Below are positions 10,501 through 18,999 of a stretch of 64,000 nucleotides of DNA, piece after piece (position 1 is the stretch's first letter; each line of letters opens with the position of its first letter). The notes under the pieces are model-generated. The model searched no databases. It saw only the letters and a list, made by a program, of their open reading frames with translations, and had not been told where the DNA came from. The stretch comes from Sphingomonas bacterium. Its GTDB lineage: Bacteria; Pseudomonadota; Alphaproteobacteria; Sphingomonadales; Sphingomonadaceae. Position numbers and translations under genes: made by a program. The stretch covers positions 173,861 to 237,860 of the forward strand of contig NZ_CAHJWJ010000001.1 of assembly GCF_903642285.1 (NCBI RefSeq), in the 5' to 3' direction.

Positions 10501-11790
10501 ATGAAGACGTTCTCGAAGCTGGCGTTTGCATTTGCGCTTACCGGTAGCGCGGGTGCGCTGGTCGCCATGCCGGCGGTCGCCAAGGACAAGAAGGAAGAGG
10601 CGAAGCCCGGCCTGAAACTGAGCCCCGACATCATCAAGGCCGCACAGGCCGCGCAGACCGCGCTCGCCGCGAAGGACGTCGCGACCGCCACGCCGCTGGT
10701 CGCGCAGGTCGAAGCCGGCGCGAAGACGCCCGACGACAAATATCTCGCGGCGAATTTCCGGTTGAACCTGGAACAGCTGAAGCTGCAGGCGGCGTCGGCG
10801 GCGAACCCCAACGCGCCGCAGGACAACACCCCGCTGATCGCCCCGCTCGATACGCTGATCGCCAGCCCGAACGTACCGCCCGAGGCGCGCGGTCAACTGC
10901 TCTACCAGCGCGGCGCGATCGCCTATAATGCGCGCCAATTCGCGCAGGCTTCGCAGTTCTTCGCGCAGGCGAAGGCGGCCGGCTACGCCAACGAAAATCT
11001 CGACATGCTGATCGTCAAGGCAAAGATGGACGGCGGCGATACCACCGGCGGCGTCGCCGATCTGAACGGCGTGATCGACAAGGCGACCGCCGCCGGCCAG
11101 AAAGCGCCCGAGGAATATTATCGCTACGCACTGTCGAAGGAACTGGCGGCGAAGGACAACGCCGGGTCGTTCGGGCTGATGCGGAAATATCTGACCGCGT
11201 ATCCGACCGCGAAGAACTGGCGCGACATGATCGTGATCTACGGTTTGCAGAACGGCAGCATCGCGACGCTCGACAACGGGCAGAAACTCGACCTCTTCCG
11301 CCTGATGCGGTCGACCAAGTCGCTCGCCGATCAGGTCGATTACGGCGATTACGCGCAAAAGGCCTATGATCGCGGTCTGCCGGCGGAAACGTTGACGGTG
11401 CTCAGCGAAGGCGCGGCGACGGGCAAGATGCCCGCGACGAACAGCGCGTCGAAACTGCTCCGTTCGACGGCGACGGAAGCCTTGAAGAACCAGGGCTCGC
11501 TGGCGGGGCTGGCGGCGAAGGCGCAGGCTTCACCCAACGGCAAGCTCGCGCAGCAGACCGCGGATGCGTATCTCGGCGCGGACGACAATGCCAAGGCAGC
11601 CGACCTCTACCGCGCCGCGCTGCAGAAAGGCGGTGTCGATGCCGATGTGGTGAACCTGCGCCTCGGGATCGCGCTCGCGCGGTCCGGGGACAAGGCGGGC
11701 GCGAAGACCGCATTTGCGTCGGTAAACGGGGCGGAAATGGGCGTGGCCCAGCTATGGACGGTCTATGTCGATGCGCCGCCGACGGCCTGA
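10501..11790 (+). CDS. Secreted TPR-like repeat protein
   Basis: A 429-residue periplasmic or envelope protein. Residues 1-27 form a signal peptide ending AVAKDKK. The mature part is alpha-helical and Ala/Lys-rich, with repeated helical pairs such as LLYQRGAIAYNARQFAQASQFF and LRLGIALARSGDKAGAKTAFA, which look like degenerate tetratricopeptide repeats. AAGGAGAG lies just before the ATG and fixes the start. There is no catalytic motif; a scaffold role is likely but its partner is unknown. It ends convergent with the Lrp-type regulator, with a hairpin between. Confidence 0.85.
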   Translation: MKTFSKLAFAFALTGSAGALVAMPAVAKDKKEEAKPGLKLSPDIIKAAQAAQTALAAKDVATATPLVAQVEAGAKTPDDKYLAANFRLNLEQLKLQAASAANPNAPQDNTPLIAPLDTLIASPNVPPEARGQLLYQRGAIAYNARQFAQASQFFAQAKAAGYANENLDMLIVKAKMDGGDTTGGVADLNGVIDKATAAGQKAPEEYYRYALSKELAAKDNAGSFGLMRKYLTAYPTAKNWRDMIVIYGLQNGSIATLDNGQKLDLFRLMRSTKSLADQVDYGDYAQKAYDRGLPAETLTVLSEGAATGKMPATNSASKLLRSTATEALKNQGSLAGLAAKAQASPNGKLAQQTADAYLGADDNAKAADLYRAALQKGGVDADVVNLRLGIALARSGDKAGAKTAFASVNGAEMGVAQLWTVYVDAPPTA

Positions 11791-11814
11791 CGCGCGACGG
11801 TGTCGGGAGCGGGG

Positions 11815-11838
11815 CGGGGCGTCGGAGACCGCGCCCCG
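11815..11838. terminator. GC-rich hairpin between convergent genes
   Basis: CGGGGCG and CGCCCCG enclose ten bases between the TPR-like gene stop (11790) and the Lrp-like gene stop (11859). There is no T-run, so the call as a bidirectional terminator is tentative. Confidence 0.4.
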
Positions 11839-11858
11839 GTCCTACGTACCGCGCGGTA

Positions 11859-12326
11859 TCATTCGAGCGTGACGGGGACGCCGGATACCGATTTCGCGGT
11901 TCGGATCGTGAGCGACGTCTTGACGCCCGCGACATTGGGCGCGGTGGTCAGATGCGTGGTCAGGATCTCCTGGAACCCGCGCAGGTCGCTCGCAACGATC
12001 TTCAGGATGAAATCGATCTCGCCGTTCAGCATGTGGCATTCGCGGACCTCGGGGATCGCGGCGACATGCGCCTCGAACGCGGCCAGGTCGGTTTCGGCCT
12101 GGCTGCGCAGGCTGACCATCGCGAACACCGTGATCGGAAATCCCATGCGTGCCGAGTCCAGGTCCGCGTGGTAGCCCCGGATCACGCCCTCCTCCTCCAG
12201 CGCCCGTACCCGCCGCAGGCACGGCGGCGCGGTCAAGCCTACGCGATCGGCGAGATCGACATTGGTCATCCGGCCATCGGCTTGCAGATGACCCAGAATC
12301 TGCCGATCGATACGGTCGAACCCCAT
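11859..12326 (-). CDS. Lrp/AsnC family transcriptional regulator
   Basis: A 155-residue regulator. Residues 3-50 form an AsnC winged helix-turn-helix (DRIDRQILGHLQADGRMTNV, VGLTAPPCLRRVRALEEEGVI) and the rest is a RAM/AsnC ligand and oligomer domain (GEIDFILKIVASDLRGFQEIL). Family members bind amino acids or their products. GGAAAG precedes ATG 12326. The upstream 11-bp inverted repeat at 12381-12408 overlaps a likely -10/-35 region and probably mediates autoregulation. The divergent neighbour is a histidine kinase. Which amino acid it senses cannot be told from the sequence. Confidence 0.93.
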   Translation of the reverse strand: MGFDRIDRQILGHLQADGRMTNVDLADRVGLTAPPCLRRVRALEEEGVIRGYHADLDSARMGFPITVFAMVSLRSQAETDLAAFEAHVAAIPEVRECHMLNGEIDFILKIVASDLRGFQEILTTHLTTAPNVAGVKTSLTIRTAKSVSGVPVTLE

Positions 12327-12380
12327 GCGAATCGCTTTCCAAAACGGGACATTTCGACCCCCAGATCGCCCTCGAACGTA

Positions 12381-12408
12381 GGATAATTGCGGACAAACGC
12401 AATTGTCC
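12381..12408. promoter_or_regulatory. Near-perfect 11-bp inverted repeat, candidate Lrp-type operator
   Basis: GGATAATTGCG and CGCAATTGTCC flank GACAAA; the arms match at 10 of 11 positions. On the Lrp strand a -10-like TATCCT lies 18 bases from a GGGACA -35-like box, both inside the repeat, so bound regulator would block that promoter. The site lies between the divergent Lrp-like and kinase genes. Confidence 0.6.
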
Positions 12409-12510
12409 CACATTGCGACGCGTCCAATAAGCCTGTTCCGATTGCTCCCGGAAGGCGTTAATGAGTCGTTACGACCGGCGCAGCGCCGCGTCGATCCGAG
12501 GATCGTCCAT

Positions 12511-14265
12511 TTGCGTTTCGACGATAGCCTGAAGACGATCCTGTCGGCGGATGCGACCACCGGGTTCGGCGCGCAATCGGCTTGGCGGCAACTGGTCGAC
12601 CTGGCGGGACGGCGGCGCATCGCGGACATCGACGCGGCGATCGCCCGGCTCGGCATGTTGCGGGGATCGGTGCCGGTCGCGGTACGTGCCGCGAGCGGTC
12701 GGGCGCTCGCCTTCGCCAATCCGCCCGCCTTGCTCGTCGGCTTCTTCGCGGAGGATGATCTGGCGATCGCCGCGCCGGTGCTTCGTACCGCGACGCTGGC
12801 GGCGGACGACTGGGTCGCGCTGTTGCCGCGGCTGAGCCCCGCCGGGCGATCGGTGCTCCGCCATCGCCGCGATCTGCCGGCCCCCGTCGTGCGCGCGCTC
12901 GAGAGTTTCGGGTCGACCGATTTCGTCATCCATCATCAACCCGGTGCGGATGCAAGCGTTGCACCTGCAGCCGCACCGGTCGTAGCGCCGCCGATCCCGG
13001 CAAACGATGCGGTGCCGGTGCGCCCCGATGCGCCGCTCAGCGAAACCCCGTTCGTGCCGCTCGGCACCGTCACGCGCGGTCTGCCGGTGGTGGCCGAGGC
13101 GCTTCGCCGCCACGAGGCCGGCTCGCCACCGACGCCGGGTGCGAACGGCTTCGTGATCTCGGACCTCGTCGCGCGGATCGACGCGTTCAACCGGACGCGG
13201 CCCGAGCCGGGGGAGGCCGCGCCCGTCGTCTCGCCGCCGGCGGAGGGTTTCCGCTTCGAAACCGACGCCGCCGGGGTGATCCGGTGGGTGGAGGGCGGCG
13301 GTCGCGCCGCCCTTGTCGGGGTTGGCCTGGCGCGCGCATCGTCCTACGGACCCGTCCGGATCGATGCGACCGCCGGTGGCGCGCTCCGCCGTCGCGCCGA
13401 TTTCGACGATGCGCGGCTGGAGGTCGACGGGCAAAGCGATGCCGCCGGATCGTGGCGGCTGTCGGGCACCGCGACGTTCGAACCCCGCACCGGTCGGTTC
13501 AGCGGTTTTCGCGGCGTGGGCCGCCGCCCGCGCCGCGATCAGAGCGCGACCCCGCCGGTTCCCGTGCCCGCCGGTGGTGCCGATTCGCTTCGGCAGCTCG
13601 TCCACGAACTGCGTACCCCGACCAACGCCATCGCCGGTTTCGCCGAATTGATCGGCAGCGAACTGCTCGGCCCGGTTTCGCCCGCTTACCGCGAGCGCGC
13701 GCAGTCGATCCACGCACAGGCGACCGACCTGATCGGCGCGATCGAAGATCTGGACACCGCCGCGCGGATCGAAAGCGGTGCGCTGGAATTGCGACCGACG
13801 ACGATCGATCTCGTGCCGCTGATCGCGCGTATCGTCGCCGACCTGGCGCCGCTGGCGGCGATCCGCGGGGTTGCGCTCGCGGTCGAGCCCGTGACACAAC
13901 CATTGCAGATCGTCGGCGACGACCGCGCGGTCGAGCGGCTGCTGTCGCGGCTCGCCGCCGCGCTCGTCGCTGCCGGCGGTAATGGCGAGCGGATCGGGGT
14001 GACGATGCTGGCCGATCCGCCTGTCGTCGCGATCCGGTTCGACCGGCCGCACGCGCTTCGCGTCGCCGACGATGCGGCGCTGCTCAGCCTCGACGGCGAC
14101 GGCGACGCGGCGGGCGCGCCGTTGCTCGGCACCGGTTTCGCGCTTCGCCTCGCCCGCAACCTGGCGGCGGAGCTTGGCGGCGGGCTGTCGATCGCGGCGG
14201 ACGGCTTGACATTGCGGCTTCCGATGGCCGTAGATCGAAGCGTGGGGCAGGCATCGATCAACTGA
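12511..14265 (+). CDS. Soluble sensor histidine kinase
   Basis: A kinase of about 584 residues with no transmembrane segment. The start is debatable: an ATG at 12403 is available, but TTG 12511 has GAGGA at 12498-12502 and matches the protein's first well-formed segment (LRFDDSLKTIL). The first 350 residues are an uncharacterised sensor part, including Pro/Ala-rich linkers. The H-box LVHELRTPTNAIAGFAELIG places His365. HATPase residues follow, with a GTGFALRLARNLAAELGGG G2-like block. The N- and G1-boxes are weak, so activity may be reduced. It is immediately followed by the polysaccharide deacetylase. Confidence 0.82.
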   Translation: MRFDDSLKTILSADATTGFGAQSAWRQLVDLAGRRRIADIDAAIARLGMLRGSVPVAVRAASGRALAFANPPALLVGFFAEDDLAIAAPVLRTATLAADDWVALLPRLSPAGRSVLRHRRDLPAPVVRALESFGSTDFVIHHQPGADASVAPAAAPVVAPPIPANDAVPVRPDAPLSETPFVPLGTVTRGLPVVAEALRRHEAGSPPTPGANGFVISDLVARIDAFNRTRPEPGEAAPVVSPPAEGFRFETDAAGVIRWVEGGGRAALVGVGLARASSYGPVRIDATAGGALRRRADFDDARLEVDGQSDAAGSWRLSGTATFEPRTGRFSGFRGVGRRPRRDQSATPPVPVPAGGADSLRQLVHELRTPTNAIAGFAELIGSELLGPVSPAYRERAQSIHAQATDLIGAIEDLDTAARIESGALELRPTTIDLVPLIARIVADLAPLAAIRGVALAVEPVTQPLQIVGDDRAVERLLSRLAAALVAAGGNGERIGVTMLADPPVVAIRFDRPHALRVADDAALLSLDGDGDAAGAPLLGTGFALRLARNLAAELGGGLSIAADGLTLRLPMAVDRSVGQASIN

Positions 14266-14266
14266 C

Positions 14267-15268
14267 GTGACGAGGGGCGGACCGCGACCTTACCGTGTGC
14301 CGCCACCGCTGCCCGCGCAGCAGATCGACTGGCCCGCCACCTTCGGCACGCGCTTCACGCTGTTCGTCGATGTCGAGGAGGAGTTCGACTGGTCCGCCCC
14401 GCCCGCGCGCGAGCACCGCGCCACGACCGCGATGGCGGCATTCCCCGCCGCGCACCGGCGTTTCGCGGACCGGGGCGTCGCGCTGACCTGCATGGTCGAC
14501 CATCCGATCGCAACCGATCCGCGATCGGTCGACATCCTGACGCAGATCCTTCGCGATCGCCGTTCGACGATCGGGGTTCAGCTCCACGCTTGGGTCACGC
14601 CGCCGTTCGACGAATCGTTGACCAGCGTCAACAGCTATGCCGGCAATCTGCCGCCGGCGATGGAGGCGGCGAAGATCGATGCGATGACCCATGCGATCCA
14701 GATCGCGTTCGGACGTACGCCGCTGGCCTATCGCGCCGGCCGCTACGGGATCGGCCCGGCAACGCTCGGACTGCTGGCGGCGCGGGGGTACCGCATCGAT
14801 AGTTCGGTTCGGGCGCGCTACGATTACGCCGCCGACGGTGGTCCGGACTTCGGCGCGATCGGCACCGCCGCCTACCGCGACGGGGCGATGATCGAACTGC
14901 CGCTCACGACCATTTTCACCGGCGCGGCGCGGCGCGGCGGTGCGCGACTGTACCGCGCGCTCGGCGGCATCCCGCATGCTCGCGGGCTGTTCGCGCGTGC
15001 CGGGTTGTTATCCCGGATCGCGCTGACGCCGGAGGACATGCCGATCGCCGATGCGCTGGAGGCGATCGAGATCGCGGTGGGGGAGGGCGTTCGGCTGCTC
15101 AATCTCTCCTTCCACTCGCCCTCGCTGGTGCCGGGGCATACCCCGTATGTCCGCGATGCCGCGGCGCTGCGCCGGTTCCACCATTGGTGGGATGCCGTCC
15201 TCGACCGGCTCGACCGGATGGGGGTAGCCAACGCGTCGCTCGCCGAAATCCTGGCAGCGGCCGGGTGA
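14267..15268 (+). CDS. Polysaccharide deacetylase family protein
   Basis: A 333-residue protein of the WalW/NodB-like deacetylase class. TLFVDVEEEFDW (near residues 30-41) holds the metal-site acidic cluster, TCMVDHPIATD and HAW supply later active-site positions, and FHSPSLVPGHTPYV carries the C-terminal conserved block. There is no signal peptide, so the substrate is probably cytoplasmic or membrane-lipid-linked. The GTG start (14267) is one base after the kinase stop, so the two are cotranscribed, and the kinase may tune deacetylation of a surface polymer. Substrate is unknown. Confidence 0.88.
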   Translation: MTRGGPRPYRVPPPLPAQQIDWPATFGTRFTLFVDVEEEFDWSAPPAREHRATTAMAAFPAAHRRFADRGVALTCMVDHPIATDPRSVDILTQILRDRRSTIGVQLHAWVTPPFDESLTSVNSYAGNLPPAMEAAKIDAMTHAIQIAFGRTPLAYRAGRYGIGPATLGLLAARGYRIDSSVRARYDYAADGGPDFGAIGTAAYRDGAMIELPLTTIFTGAARRGGARLYRALGGIPHARGLFARAGLLSRIALTPEDMPIADALEAIEIAVGEGVRLLNLSFHSPSLVPGHTPYVRDAAALRRFHHWWDAVLDRLDRMGVANASLAEILAAAG

Positions 15269-15272
15269 GCGA

Positions 15273-15965
15273 TCAGGGTATTCCGGCGACCTGACCGAAG
15301 GGAAGCAATTGCGCCGCCGCGAGCTTGGTGGCGCGGCCGTCATGCGCGCGCAGCGGGGTCAGGATCGCGACCGCGGATCGCTGCATGATCCGGTCGAGCG
15401 GCGTCGGCGTCGCCTCGTGGCTGGCGAGTTCGGCCAGTTGCACCCCGCGCGGATCGGACGGGTCCAGTTCCAGCCGGAGCAGCGCCGACAATCCCGCGAA
15501 CAACGCCCGGTTGCCCCCCAGCGCCACCGCACGGTCGAGCGCCGCGAGCCCGACCGATTTCTGTGCGCCGAGCGCGGCGCGGCCGAGAAAGCGGCCGAGC
15601 TTGAACACGACGCCGACATGCCATGCGCCGAGCGCGAGCTGCGCTTCGGCATTTTGCGGTTCGCGCGCGATCAACGTCTCGAACGCCGTGCGTGCGGCGA
15701 TCGCCTGCGACCGGCTGCCGGTCAGCTTCGCATCATAACCGATCGCCGTCGCCCGCATCAGCGCCGCTTCGCTATTTTGCGGGGTTCGCTGGAGGATCGC
15801 GGTGGCCCCCTGTGCAGCACTTTCGACATGACGCTGCGCGCTGACCAGGTCGCGATCGAAAAACGATGCCTGCGTCAGCAGATCACGCGGCGTTTCCGCC
15901 AGCGCCTGCGTGCAGACGCAGGACATGCCGATCGCGAGGATTGGCCGGAGACCGGATCGGATCAT
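15273..15965 (-). CDS. Hypothetical periplasmic repeat protein
   Basis: A 230-residue protein starting at ATG 15965; an upstream ATG (16001) would add a basic stretch unlike a signal peptide. Residues about 1-23 (MIRSGLRPILAIGMSCVCTQ, then ALA) form a signal peptide. The body is Ala/Leu-rich with two helical repeats near RTPQNSEAALMRATAIGYDA and REPQNAEAQLALGAWHVGV that resemble TPR motifs. No enzyme motif is seen. It is convergent with the deacetylase gene with only four bases between. Confidence 0.75.
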   Translation of the reverse strand: MIRSGLRPILAIGMSCVCTQALAETPRDLLTQASFFDRDLVSAQRHVESAAQGATAILQRTPQNSEAALMRATAIGYDAKLTGSRSQAIAARTAFETLIAREPQNAEAQLALGAWHVGVVFKLGRFLGRAALGAQKSVGLAALDRAVALGGNRALFAGLSALLRLELDPSDPRGVQLAELASHEATPTPLDRIMQRSAVAILTPLRAHDGRATKLAAAQLLPFGQVAGIP

Positions 15966-16208
15966 CCATCGACGATGCCGCAACGGGCCGGTCGGGCGCA
16001 ACCCCCGTCGAACACATCACCACGCACAAACGCTTTCGTTTCAACATTCTGGCGCGAAAACCCGCGATCGGATCGCCCGCGACCGGGCCCTTGGGCGTTC
16101 GACATGTCTGTAACGCACTCGACCGTCGTATACTCTGAAGCAATCAAACAAAACTGGTAAACCGGGGTCATCATGTGTACGGTTCCAGAGAATCAACGGG
16201 AGGTCTTG

Positions 16209-16454
16209 ATGAAACTTGCGCATTTGATGATGGCGGCAGCGGCAATGGGCATGGCTGCGACGCCGGCTTTGGCGGCACCGGCTGGTATTGCAGCTTCGTC
16301 GCTTTCCATCGGGGGAGCACGAGTGGCGACATCTTCGCCCCACAAAAGCAAACTTGCGGGCGGCGGTGCCCTCATCGCGCTGATCGGGGCTATTGTAGTG
16401 ATCGGCGGCATTGTGGTGGTAGCAAAGAACAGCGACAAACCCGCCAGCCCGTAA
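16209..16454 (+). CDS. 81-residue single-pass membrane protein
   Basis: A tiny protein starting at ATG 16209, supported by a strong GGGAGG five bases upstream. Residues 1-23 are a signal peptide (cleaved after TPALA), and about residues 48-70 form a hydrophobic helix GGGALIALIGAIVVIGGIVVVA, then a short KNSDKPASP tail. Between them is a Ser/Lys-rich loop. There is no homologue I recognise. A TATACT -10-like box at 16129-16134 fits a promoter upstream, and a UUCG-loop terminator follows, so it is a complete monocistronic unit. Confidence 0.75.
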   Translation: MKLAHLMMAAAAMGMAATPALAAPAGIAASSLSIGGARVATSSPHKSKLAGGGALIALIGAIVVIGGIVVVAKNSDKPASP

Positions 16455-16480
16455 CAGGCGGTCGCTTCAATGTCGAAGAA

Positions 16481-16508
16481 AAGGGGGGCTTCGGCTTCCC
16501 TTTTTTTT
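16481..16508 (+). terminator. Rho-independent terminator with UUCG tetraloop
   Basis: AAGGGGGGC, TTCG and GCTTCCCTT form a nine-bp stem with two G-U pairs and a stable UUCG loop, immediately followed by eight T. It ends the 81-residue membrane-protein transcript. Confidence 0.93.
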
Positions 16509-16543
16509 GGCCATGTTGTCGGATAGCTGCGGTGTTCTGAAGG

Positions 16544-16621
<78 letters not shown>

Positions 16622-16843
16622 GTGAAGCGCGCAGTCGATCAGCGTAGCTAATCGTCAGACGCGCATACCCGGACGGCGCGCCAAAGCGCGACCGACGGCG
16701 CGGCTTTGCCGCGACGGGGGGCCGATAGCAAGGGCGAAGTGCGACGCACAAACCCGGACGGCGCTCTACGCGCCGCCTGCCGTTCGCGCCTTGAGGCGCG
16801 TTGTAGCTCCGTTACAGCTTGCCCGGCGCGAACCGGCGCGAAA
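16622..16843. repeat. GC-rich palindromic intergenic region between two tRNA genes
   Basis: No gene is seen. A 13-base repeat ACCCGGACGGCGC occurs at 16667 and 16752. Bases 16689-16712 match the reverse complement of 45701-45724 at 23 of 24 positions, showing a shared dispersed element. Several short GCGC/CCGG hairpins fill the rest. It may be a mobile extragenic palindrome or part of tRNA processing. Confidence 0.6.
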
Positions 16844-16920
16844 TGGTGGGCCCGGCAGGACTTGAACCCGCAACCTATCCGTTATGAGCGGACAGCTCTA
16901 ACCAGTTGAGCTACAGGCCC
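16844..16920 (-). tRNA. tRNA-Ile2 (CAU anticodon, lysidine type) - likely
   Basis: A 77-base cloverleaf: acceptor GGGCCTG/CGGGCCC, D-arm GCTC/GAGC, anticodon stem GTCCG/CGGAT with loop CTCATAA (anticodon CAT), T-arm GCGGG-TTCAAGT-CCTGC, encoded CCA. CAT may be Met or Ile. The GGGCCTGTAGCTC body is the isoleucine-type one seen in alphaproteobacteria, so I favour the AUA-reading tRNA-Ile2, which needs TilS. Elongator Met is the alternative. Confidence 0.88.
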
Positions 16921-16961
16921 ACGCGCGCCCGTTCCTAGCCGAGCGAGCGTCCGCTGCAACG

Positions 16962-16993
16962 AAAAAGGGCGCCCCCGTCTGGAGACGCCCTTT
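16962..16993 (-). terminator. Terminator after the mini-lipoprotein gene
   Basis: Read on the minus strand, AAAGGGCG and CGCCCTTT form the base of the stem, with an inner TCTCC/GGGGG helix around AGAC, followed by a short T run. It lies 38 bases after the 17031 stop. Confidence 0.85.
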
Positions 16994-17030
16994 CCGGCAG
17001 CAGCGACCGGGCGCGGACGCCCGATCGGGC

Positions 17031-17297
17031 TTATTGCATGTTCTTCGTCGTCGCCTTGGCATCGTCGCGGACGTTGCTGGCCGCGGCGTTCATGTTGTCG
17101 GCGGCATTCGACATCACGGCAGCGGTCGTGACGTTCGACGTGTTGTCGGCAACCGCGTCCATGTTGTCGGCCTGCATTTCCATGTTGTCGGCCAGCATGT
17201 CTGCGTTGTTTTCGACTGCGGCGGCTTCGGGCGACTTGTGGCAGGCAGCCACGGTCATCAGGCCGGCGGCAGCGAGAACAAAGGCGATCTTCTTCAT
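17031..17297 (-). CDS. Small lipoprotein with Asn/Met/Ala/Asp repeats
   Basis: An 88-residue secreted protein. ATG 17297 gives MKKIAFVLAAAGLMTVAAC, a lipoprotein signal peptide whose lipobox TVAAC places the lipidated Cys near residue 19. The mature part is made of loose repeats of NNADMLADNMEMQADNMDAV type followed by an Ala/Asn/Met helix. It would make an amphipathic coiled helix anchored in a membrane. It resembles small envelope proteins of Sphingomonas but I recognise no function. It has its own terminator. Confidence 0.8.
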   Translation of the reverse strand: MKKIAFVLAAAGLMTVAACHKSPEAAAVENNADMLADNMEMQADNMDAVADNTSNVTTAAVMSNAADNMNAAASNVRDDAKATTKNMQ

Positions 17298-17427
17298 TCG
17301 TATGCTCCCAAGCATAAATTCGCGGCCGACCCGATTGCCGTCGCGAGGCGTTTTTCATAGCCGAGCTTCCGCACGCGTCAAACCCAATTCATCGTCCGCT
17401 AATGTTCGGGTCGCCTGCCGATACCGT

Positions 17428-18840
17428 TCAGGGACGTCCACCGCGCGGTGCGACCGAACCGATATCCTCCGGCGCGTCGGCGACGATCGCCAGCATCGCG
17501 GTCCAGGCGGCGACGTTCTGGCGCAGTTGTTCGGGATCGACCCGGTCCAGCGTATCTTCCGGCGTATGATGCCAGTCGAAATAGCGCAGACCCGACTGGT
17601 TGAGATCGATCGCGGCCACCCCCGTCGCCAGCGTGGGTTCGACATCGGTGCCGTCCCCTGCCTTTTCTTGCCCGCGCACGACGCCGATCGGGGCCAGCGC
17701 CGCGGCCAGCCGATCACCGACCGCCACCGCGCTTTCGGGCAGGTTGAGGTTCATCCGCCATACCCGGTCGGCCCCGAAATCGGACTCGCTGGCGGTCGCG
17801 TGGCGTTCGCCGGCATGCGCCTTGGCATAGGCCACGCCGCCGAAGCCGCCCGTCTCCTCGTCGCCGAACCAGACCACGCGGATGGTGCGGCGCTGCCGGC
17901 CGGGGGCATCCATCACCAGCTTGGCCGCCGCGGTCGTGATCGCGATACCGGTGCCGTCGTCGATCGCGCCCGTACCCAGGTCCCAGCTGTCGAGATGACC
18001 GCCGATCAGCACGATCCCCGCCTTCGGATCGCTACCCGGGACTTCGGCGACGACGTTGCCGGACGTGCGGGGTCCGACAACGGTCGGCGTCAGGGTCAGG
18101 TGCAGTGTAACGGGCTTGCCGAGGAGCAGCATCCGTTCGAGATTTTCCGCATCGGCGACCGACAGCGCGGCGGCAGGGATCGGCGCGACGCCGGCGGGAA
18201 AGTTCGTGACACCCGCATGCGGCCCGCGGCCATGGTCGGTACCGATCGACCGGATCACGATCGCCGCCGCCCCCTTCTTCGCGGCGATGGCGGGGCCGAC
18301 GAAACGCGCGGCACCCTGGCTGCCATAGCTCGAACCGTCCTGCGTCGGGGCCATCTGGTTCGACACGAAAGCGATCCGACCGCCCAGGCTGCCGTCGGGC
18401 ACCGCCATCAAATCGGACAGCGTGTGGAAATAGGCGACCGGCAGCGTCAGGCCCGCCGCGGGGGTCGCGCCCGAATTGCCGAGCGCGGCCAGGCGCAGCG
18501 TCTGCGGGTAGGGGGCGATCACCTCCGCACTTCCCTCTCCGCGCAGCCAGACCGTGTCGAGCTGATAGGGTTCGACATGCACGTTTCTGAACCCCAGCGC
18601 CTTCAACTTGGCGACCGCCCAGGTCCGTGCGCGCTCTTCCGCTTCGGTGCCGTCCAGCCGCGGACCGACTTCGGTCGTCAGTCCCTCGACGATCTTGAAG
18701 GCGGTGTCGTCGCCCATCGCCTTGTCGCGCAGCGCGGCCACCTTCGGATCGACGGGGACGGCGGTGGGTGCGGTACGTTGCGCGACAGCAGGTATCGCAA
18801 CCGCCACGATCGTCAGCAAGGCGAGGTTGAGGCGCTTCAT
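17428..18840 (-). CDS. Secreted M28 family metallopeptidase
   Basis: A 470-residue zinc aminopeptidase- or carboxypeptidase-like exoenzyme. Residues 1-20 are a signal peptide ending AVAQ. A PA-type insert lies between the halves. The zinc site is built from GGHLDSWDLGTGAIDDGTG (His282), FGDEETGGFGG (the Glu-Glu pair) and WHHTPEDT (the last His). Members cleave N-terminal or other short peptides; exact specificity is unclear. It is divergent from ettA, so the 159-base gap contains opposed promoters. Confidence 0.94.
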   Translation of the reverse strand: MKRLNLALLTIVAVAIPAVAQRTAPTAVPVDPKVAALRDKAMGDDTAFKIVEGLTTEVGPRLDGTEAEERARTWAVAKLKALGFRNVHVEPYQLDTVWLRGEGSAEVIAPYPQTLRLAALGNSGATPAAGLTLPVAYFHTLSDLMAVPDGSLGGRIAFVSNQMAPTQDGSSYGSQGAARFVGPAIAAKKGAAAIVIRSIGTDHGRGPHAGVTNFPAGVAPIPAAALSVADAENLERMLLLGKPVTLHLTLTPTVVGPRTSGNVVAEVPGSDPKAGIVLIGGHLDSWDLGTGAIDDGTGIAITTAAAKLVMDAPGRQRRTIRVVWFGDEETGGFGGVAYAKAHAGERHATASESDFGADRVWRMNLNLPESAVAVGDRLAAALAPIGVVRGQEKAGDGTDVEPTLATGVAAIDLNQSGLRYFDWHHTPEDTLDRVDPEQLRQNVAAWTAMLAIVADAPEDIGSVAPRGGRP

Positions 18841-18999
18841 CGGTCACTCCCGTCGGATGGATGTCACCCCTTGGTAGGAGCCAAAGGCCCGATCCGGCAA
18901 GCGGTCCGAGCGGTGCTGCGTCAGGGTGGCGTTCGTCATGGCGGGACGCTAGAGGGAACGGCAATCTCCAGCCCAGTCCTCAGGAGCGCGAGCCCCCAC

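Noticed and set aside
16844..16920. Elongator tRNA-Met
   Set aside because: The anticodon fits, but the body sequence is closer to the isoleucine type; I kept tRNA-Ile2 with Met as the alternative.
17038..18999. An upstream extension of the ettA open frame covering the mini-lipoprotein and M28 genes
   Set aside because: It is antisense to both, and ettA has a family-typical start at 19000.
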